Positions 60,110 through 64,000 of a DNA stretch of 64,000 nt are shown here, piece after piece (positions within the stretch are counted from its first letter, which is position 1; each line of letters begins with the position of its first letter). Below the pieces are notes generated by a model. The model was not told the DNA's origin. It did not search any database and saw nothing but the letters and a program-made list of their open reading frames with translations. This stretch comes from Sulfurimonas aquatica (lineage in GTDB: Bacteria; Campylobacterota; Campylobacteria; Campylobacterales; Sulfurimonadaceae): positions 682,001-746,000 of the forward strand of contig NZ_CP046072.1 in NCBI RefSeq assembly GCF_017357825.1, given 5' to 3'. The translations under genes were made by a program, and so were the position numbers.

Positions 60110-61120
60110 ATGAAATACTGTTCTAGACCTTGGACTCATATGTATGTAGGACCAGATGGAGTTGTAAAAAACTGTTCTTGGATAAAATTTCCAGAAGGTA
60201 ATTTGGGCAACCTAGTCGATTCATCGGTAGAAGAATTATGGAATGGCGATATGATCAAAAACATCAGAGATTCCATAGAAGATGGTAGTTATAAATATTG
60301 TGATGAAGAATCTTGCCCTCTATTAGGTAATGATAGTCTACCAGATTTAAGTAGTGAAGAACTAAAAAATGCTGTAAAAAAAGATTCACTAAATAATTTC
60401 CCTATTGAATTCAATATGGCCTATGACTATGTATGTAATCATGCATGTCCTACTTGCAGAGATACCGTATTTAAATCAGATAAAGTGTATACAAATAAAA
60501 TTGACAAGATAGAAAATGAACTATTACCATACTTGGACAATGCAATCTTAATTATGGCATCGGGAAATGGTGATCTTTTTTCTAGTAAAAGTATGCTTAA
60601 TATGTTAGGTGCAGCTCAACCTAAAAATAAGGATTGTGTTATTTTGCTTGAAACAAATGGTGCTCTTATAGAAAGTAAATGGGATAAAATTAAGCATCTA
60701 GAAGATTATCAAATACATGCTGTCGTAACTCCAAATAGCTATGAGGAAGAAACTTACACATTACTTACTGGAGGCATAGCAAGCTACCAAACTACCATGG
60801 ATTCTTTAAAGTTTTTAGCAAAATTACGTTTAGAAAACAAAGTAAGTAAAATTAAACTCAATATGGTTGTTCAAGATACAAATTTCAGAGAGATACCAAG
60901 TTTCGTAGATAGAAGTATTAATGAGTTTAATGCTGACATTGTACAGCTTAAACCAGTATTACGTTGGTGGAGGTTATCTGAAGATGATGCTGACTACAAT
61001 AGACGAAATGTACGAAGTCCACTACATCCGTCTCATAAAGAATTTATCGATGTAATTAATGATCCTATTTGTAAAAATCCAAAAGTATATCATTGGAATG
61101 GAGAAAATTTTGAAAATTAA
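60110..61120 (+). CDS. Radical SAM protein with N-terminal SPASM-like segment
   Basis: The 4Fe-4S SAM motif is CNHACPTC (Cx3Cx2C) near residue 112, followed by a radical-SAM barrel (LIMASGNGDLFSS, VILLETNGALI). Unusually, the SPASM-like cluster segment comes first (CSRPWTHMYVGPDG, KNCSW, GNLVDSSVEELWNGD, CDEESCPLL) instead of at the C-terminus. Such proteins occur in surface-glycan loci. The substrate is unknown; it could act on a sugar or on the carrier-bound amino acid from the adjacent synthetase. A TATAAT at 60091 sits very close to the start, so the true promoter is uncertain. Confidence 0.82.
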   Translation: MKYCSRPWTHMYVGPDGVVKNCSWIKFPEGNLGNLVDSSVEELWNGDMIKNIRDSIEDGSYKYCDEESCPLLGNDSLPDLSSEELKNAVKKDSLNNFPIEFNMAYDYVCNHACPTCRDTVFKSDKVYTNKIDKIENELLPYLDNAILIMASGNGDLFSSKSMLNMLGAAQPKNKDCVILLETNGALIESKWDKIKHLEDYQIHAVVTPNSYEEETYTLLTGGIASYQTTMDSLKFLAKLRLENKVSKIKLNMVVQDTNFREIPSFVDRSINEFNADIVQLKPVLRWWRLSEDDADYNRRNVRSPLHPSHKEFIDVINDPICKNPKVYHWNGENFEN

Positions 61121-61174
61121 AATTTTCCATTATAAAATATCTTTCAAAAACATAGAATTAAAAAGGAGATTTAT

Positions 61175-62053
61175 ATGGAATTAGCACCAATAGCACTATC
61201 TGTATATAATCGGTTAGATCATTTAAAAAAAACTGTCAGTGCATTAAAAGATAACACACTCGCATCAGAAAGTGAATTATATATTTTTTCAGATGGACCA
61301 ATGACTGGAGATGAAGAAAGCATTAATAAAGTGCGTCAATATATTAAAACTATAGACGGCTTTAAATCAATTCATATCACAGAAAGAGAATACAACAGTC
61401 GACAATATAATAATAGACAAGGGATGAGACAGCTACTAGACAATTATGGAAAACTGATTTATATTGAAGATGATATTGTTACATCAAAATTTTTTTTGCA
61501 GTTTATGAATGATGCTCTTGATAAATATGAAAATGTTAAAAATGTTACCTCTATATGTGGATATACATCCCCTATTGAAATACCACAAGATTACCCATAT
61601 GATGTTATTGTAGATCCTATTGCTTGTATTTGGGGGTTTGGAATTTGGAAAGATAGATTTGATGAAATTAACTGGAAAATAACTGACTTTGAAGACTTTT
61701 GCAAGAATCCATCAAACCTTATAGAGTTAGATAACTTAGGAAAATGTTTTAAAGAGTTAATGGAAGCTGAGCACTTAGGAGTATTGGATGCTATGGATAT
61801 AAAACTGATGTATCAACAGTTTAAAAATAAACATTATACAATTACACCGAAATACTCACTAGTTAATAATATAGGTTGGGATGGATCGGGAGATACATGT
61901 GCACCTACAACCAGATTTAATGTTGATTTATCAAAAGTAAAACACAACCTTAATGTGTCAGTTAATGCAAAAGTTGATAACAAAGTTTTAGACAACTTGA
62001 AAAAATTTCGCGATACTCCATCTGAAAAAAAATGGGAAATAGATTCATACTAG
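61175..62053 (+). CDS. GT-A fold glycosyltransferase
   Basis: This 292-residue protein opens with IALSVYNRLDHLKKTVSALK, typical of family-2-like nucleotide-binding domains, and has an acidic metal site (YIEDDIV) at about residue 97. It has no membrane segment. It likely transfers a sugar from a nucleotide donor to a glycan or small acceptor. AAGGAG lies upstream. It is 9 bp before the carbamoyltransferase, so the two should act in one pathway. Confidence 0.82.
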   Translation: MELAPIALSVYNRLDHLKKTVSALKDNTLASESELYIFSDGPMTGDEESINKVRQYIKTIDGFKSIHITEREYNSRQYNNRQGMRQLLDNYGKLIYIEDDIVTSKFFLQFMNDALDKYENVKNVTSICGYTSPIEIPQDYPYDVIVDPIACIWGFGIWKDRFDEINWKITDFEDFCKNPSNLIELDNLGKCFKELMEAEHLGVLDAMDIKLMYQQFKNKHYTITPKYSLVNNIGWDGSGDTCAPTTRFNVDLSKVKHNLNVSVNAKVDNKVLDNLKKFRDTPSEKKWEIDSY

Positions 62054-62062
62054 GATGGAAAA

Positions 62063-63751
62063 ATGATTAAAATTGGGATTCACAATACTGGAAATTTTGC
62101 TAGTGCAGCATTATTTAAAGATGGTGAAATAATTTATGCTTGTGCTAATGAAAGGCTTACACGAAACAAATATGATAGTTCTTTTCCTTTTGCTGTTATC
62201 GAAAAGGGCTTAACTGAAATTGGAATGACTTACAATGATATAGATGAGATTGTGCTTTCTTGGAATTCATACATTAATGCATCAAACAGATTTAAACGTT
62301 TTAGTAATTCAGTAAACCACCCAATGGAAAGGCTTCATAATTCAATTAATGCAATATTACCAAATTTAAATATTAAGCATATTGATGTATCTCATCAAAA
62401 AATATATTATGATAACAAATCAATTACTTTTAGTTTTGTAAATCACCATTATTCTCATATTGGAATGGCATATAACACTTCGCCGTTTGAGAGTGCTAGT
62501 GTATTCATTTCTGATGGATTTGGTGAAGAAACGAGTTCTCTGTTGGCAGTTGCTAAAGGTAATGAAATTAAGATACTTAAAGAGCATAATTTCCCACACT
62601 CTCTAGGTATGTTTTATGGTACATTAACAGAATATTGTGGCTTTAAAAGTGAAAAGGATGAATGGAAAATAATGGGTGCTTCAGCATATGGAAATCCTGA
62701 GCGCTTTTATAGTAAGTTAAGTAAATTGATACATGTTGAAAATGGTAATTTAGAATTAGATTTAAACTATTTTGACTTTTATAGTTTCAACTCGAAAGGG
62801 ATGTTTAGCAATAAACTTATAGAATTACTAGAGGATGATATAAAAGATAATAATCCCAATCAAAAAATGTATGATATCGCTTCAGCTACACAATTAATTT
62901 ATGAAGAATCATCTATAAAATTAATAAATTGGCTACATAGTAAATCAGAAGAAAAATCCAATCTATGTCTTGGCGGTGGTACCGCAATGAATAGCTTATT
63001 TAATGGAAAAGTAACTTCTAAAACAAAATTTAAAAATGTTTTTATATCTTTCTCTCCCGATGATACAGGTAATGCAATAGGCTCTGTCTTATATAAAGAC
63101 AGAATAAAAAAACCTTATTTAGAATCTTTTTTAGGTTCAGAATATTCAAATAATGATATTAAAGTATATTTAAACAAATACAAATTAAAGTCACACTATT
63201 TCGAAAGAAATGAACTTAATTTACAAATTGCAAAAAGTATATTTGAAGGTAAAATAGTAGGCTGGTTTCAAGGTCGAATGGAATATGGTCAAAGAGCATT
63301 AGGAAATAGAAGTATTTTAGCAAATCCATGTGATCCAGAAATGAAAAATAAATTAAATAAGATCATTAAATATCGAGAGTCATTTAGACCTTTTGCCCCA
63401 GCAATTATTGATGAATATGGAGAAGAGTATTTTGAAAATTACACTTATACACCATATATGGAAAAAATACTTAAATTTAAAGATGCGGTAATCAATAGAA
63501 TACCTGCTGTTGTACATGACGACAATACTGGTAGATTGCAGAGTGTTAGCGAAAATGATAATTTTGAGTTTTATCAGCTTATTCAATCTTTTTATAAAAT
63601 TTCGGGTATTCCAATTTTAATAAATACCTCTTTTAATGTATCAGGAGAACCAATTGTTTCATCTCCTGAAGATGCAATTAAAACATTTTATACAAGTGGT
63701 TTAGATATTTTAGTTTTAAATAACTATGTAATTTTTAAAGAGGATATTTAA
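62063..63751 (+). CDS. NodU/CmcH-family carbamoyltransferase
   Basis: This 562-residue enzyme transfers a carbamoyl group from carbamoyl phosphate via carbamoyl-adenylate to a hydroxyl, often on a sugar. The N-terminal Kae1-like domain has IGIHNTGNFASAALF and the metal-binding His cluster in VNHHYSHIGMAY; FISDGFGEETSS follows. The C-terminal YrdC-like domain has GWFQGRMEYGQRALGNRS and SFRPFAPAI. All key blocks are intact. Overlap-like spacing with the glycosyltransferase suggests the carbamoylated product is a glycan or glycosylated metabolite. Confidence 0.93.
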   Translation: MIKIGIHNTGNFASAALFKDGEIIYACANERLTRNKYDSSFPFAVIEKGLTEIGMTYNDIDEIVLSWNSYINASNRFKRFSNSVNHPMERLHNSINAILPNLNIKHIDVSHQKIYYDNKSITFSFVNHHYSHIGMAYNTSPFESASVFISDGFGEETSSLLAVAKGNEIKILKEHNFPHSLGMFYGTLTEYCGFKSEKDEWKIMGASAYGNPERFYSKLSKLIHVENGNLELDLNYFDFYSFNSKGMFSNKLIELLEDDIKDNNPNQKMYDIASATQLIYEESSIKLINWLHSKSEEKSNLCLGGGTAMNSLFNGKVTSKTKFKNVFISFSPDDTGNAIGSVLYKDRIKKPYLESFLGSEYSNNDIKVYLNKYKLKSHYFERNELNLQIAKSIFEGKIVGWFQGRMEYGQRALGNRSILANPCDPEMKNKLNKIIKYRESFRPFAPAIIDEYGEEYFENYTYTPYMEKILKFKDAVINRIPAVVHDDNTGRLQSVSENDNFEFYQLIQSFYKISGIPILINTSFNVSGEPIVSSPEDAIKTFYTSGLDILVLNNYVIFKEDI

Positions 63752-63853
63752 ATTATTTAAAAATATATACTTCTTCTCGTTGGTACACTATTTTAGGTGT
63801 ATCGCAGTGATGAGTATTCCTTAACTTGACTAAATTTTATGTATATGTCGTTA

Positions 63854-64000
63854 TTAATTCGTGCTCCCTAATGTTAAATATATCCTTAATGTCATGCATC
63901 TCCAAAATCTATCAATGTAAATATTATCAGCTTTCTTCTTTTGAGTGTCCCGAAGATTAATTTCTATCTTTTTTATATTTCTCTTCGACGGTACAGACAA
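63854..64000 (-). pseudogene. Remnant of an IS3-type transposase (OrfB C-terminal part), runs off the window
   Basis: The minus-strand frame from the right edge to TAA 63854 contains KADNIYIDRFWRCMTLRIYL, matching the DNI-x-IERFWR block near the third catalytic residue of IS3-family DDE transposases. The Glu expected there is Asp, the preceding DGKGR block is degenerate, and the frame stops soon after, so it looks decayed. The rest lies outside the window. Confidence 0.5.

Noticed and set aside
39485-64000. A second copy of the tRNA-Asn 3' end marking the right attachment site
   Set aside because: Scanning by eye I found no repeat of the T-arm/acceptor sequence. The right end may lie outside the window or the repeat may be too short to spot, so I give no coordinates.

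Overview
The window looks like the chromosome of a low-GC Campylobacterota bacterium, most likely Sulfurimonas or a close relative. The reasons are a CheA with a fused C-terminal receiver beside cheV and cheW, a compact mlaE-mlaF-mlaD-lipoprotein operon, adjacent pta-ackA, dense packing with many TAATG/ATGA overlaps, and an AT-rich base composition with TATAAT -10 boxes and no strong -35. The species assignment is inference.

Positions 1-39560 are ordinary chromosome. In order they hold: the end of an LpxH-like phosphoesterase; chemotaxis core (cheV-cheA-cheW); Mla-type lipid transport; an M24 aminopeptidase; a membrane diguanylate cyclase; a block of small conserved proteins with an ABC-F ATPase and citrate synthase; GNAT, transglutaminase-like, PhzF, RNase H and MutY genes; pta-ackA; a cold-shock gene with a long structured leader; a secreted protein with duplicated Cys modules; a phosphomannomutase; two tandem hybrid histidine kinases; pyrC with a response regulator and kinase; exbB-exbD; a GNAT-nitrilase fusion; groES-groEL; and tRNA-Met plus tRNA-Asn.

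Positions about 39560-56297 are a mobile island starting directly behind tRNA-Asn. It carries a tyrosine integrase pointing at the tRNA, AlpA-like winged-HTH regulators, two related SF3/DUF5906 helicases (one with a primase region split over two overlapping ORFs), and an iteron-like AT-rich region that resembles a replication origin. It also has a Sel1-repeat protein with a structured leader, two DUF2958 genes heading small operons, many micro-ORFs, a PIN-domain gene behind an inverted-repeat operator, a second short tyrosine recombinase and a frameshifted pseudogene. No structural, packaging, relaxase or T4SS gene is visible, so it resembles a satellite-type or other non-self-transmissible integrative element (int-alpA-primase plan). 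Several families occur twice, which suggests two related elements joined together.

Positions 56298-63751 form an especially AT-rich biosynthetic cluster: a Gfo/Idh/MocA oxidoreductase and a stand-alone A-PCP-TE NRPS-like protein on the minus strand, and divergently a radical SAM protein, a glycosyltransferase and a NodU-type carbamoyltransferase. The A-domain specificity residues read as serine. The set suggests assembly or decoration of a glycan or small metabolite with an amino-acid-derived group and a carbamoyl group. The window ends in the remnant of an IS3-type transposase.
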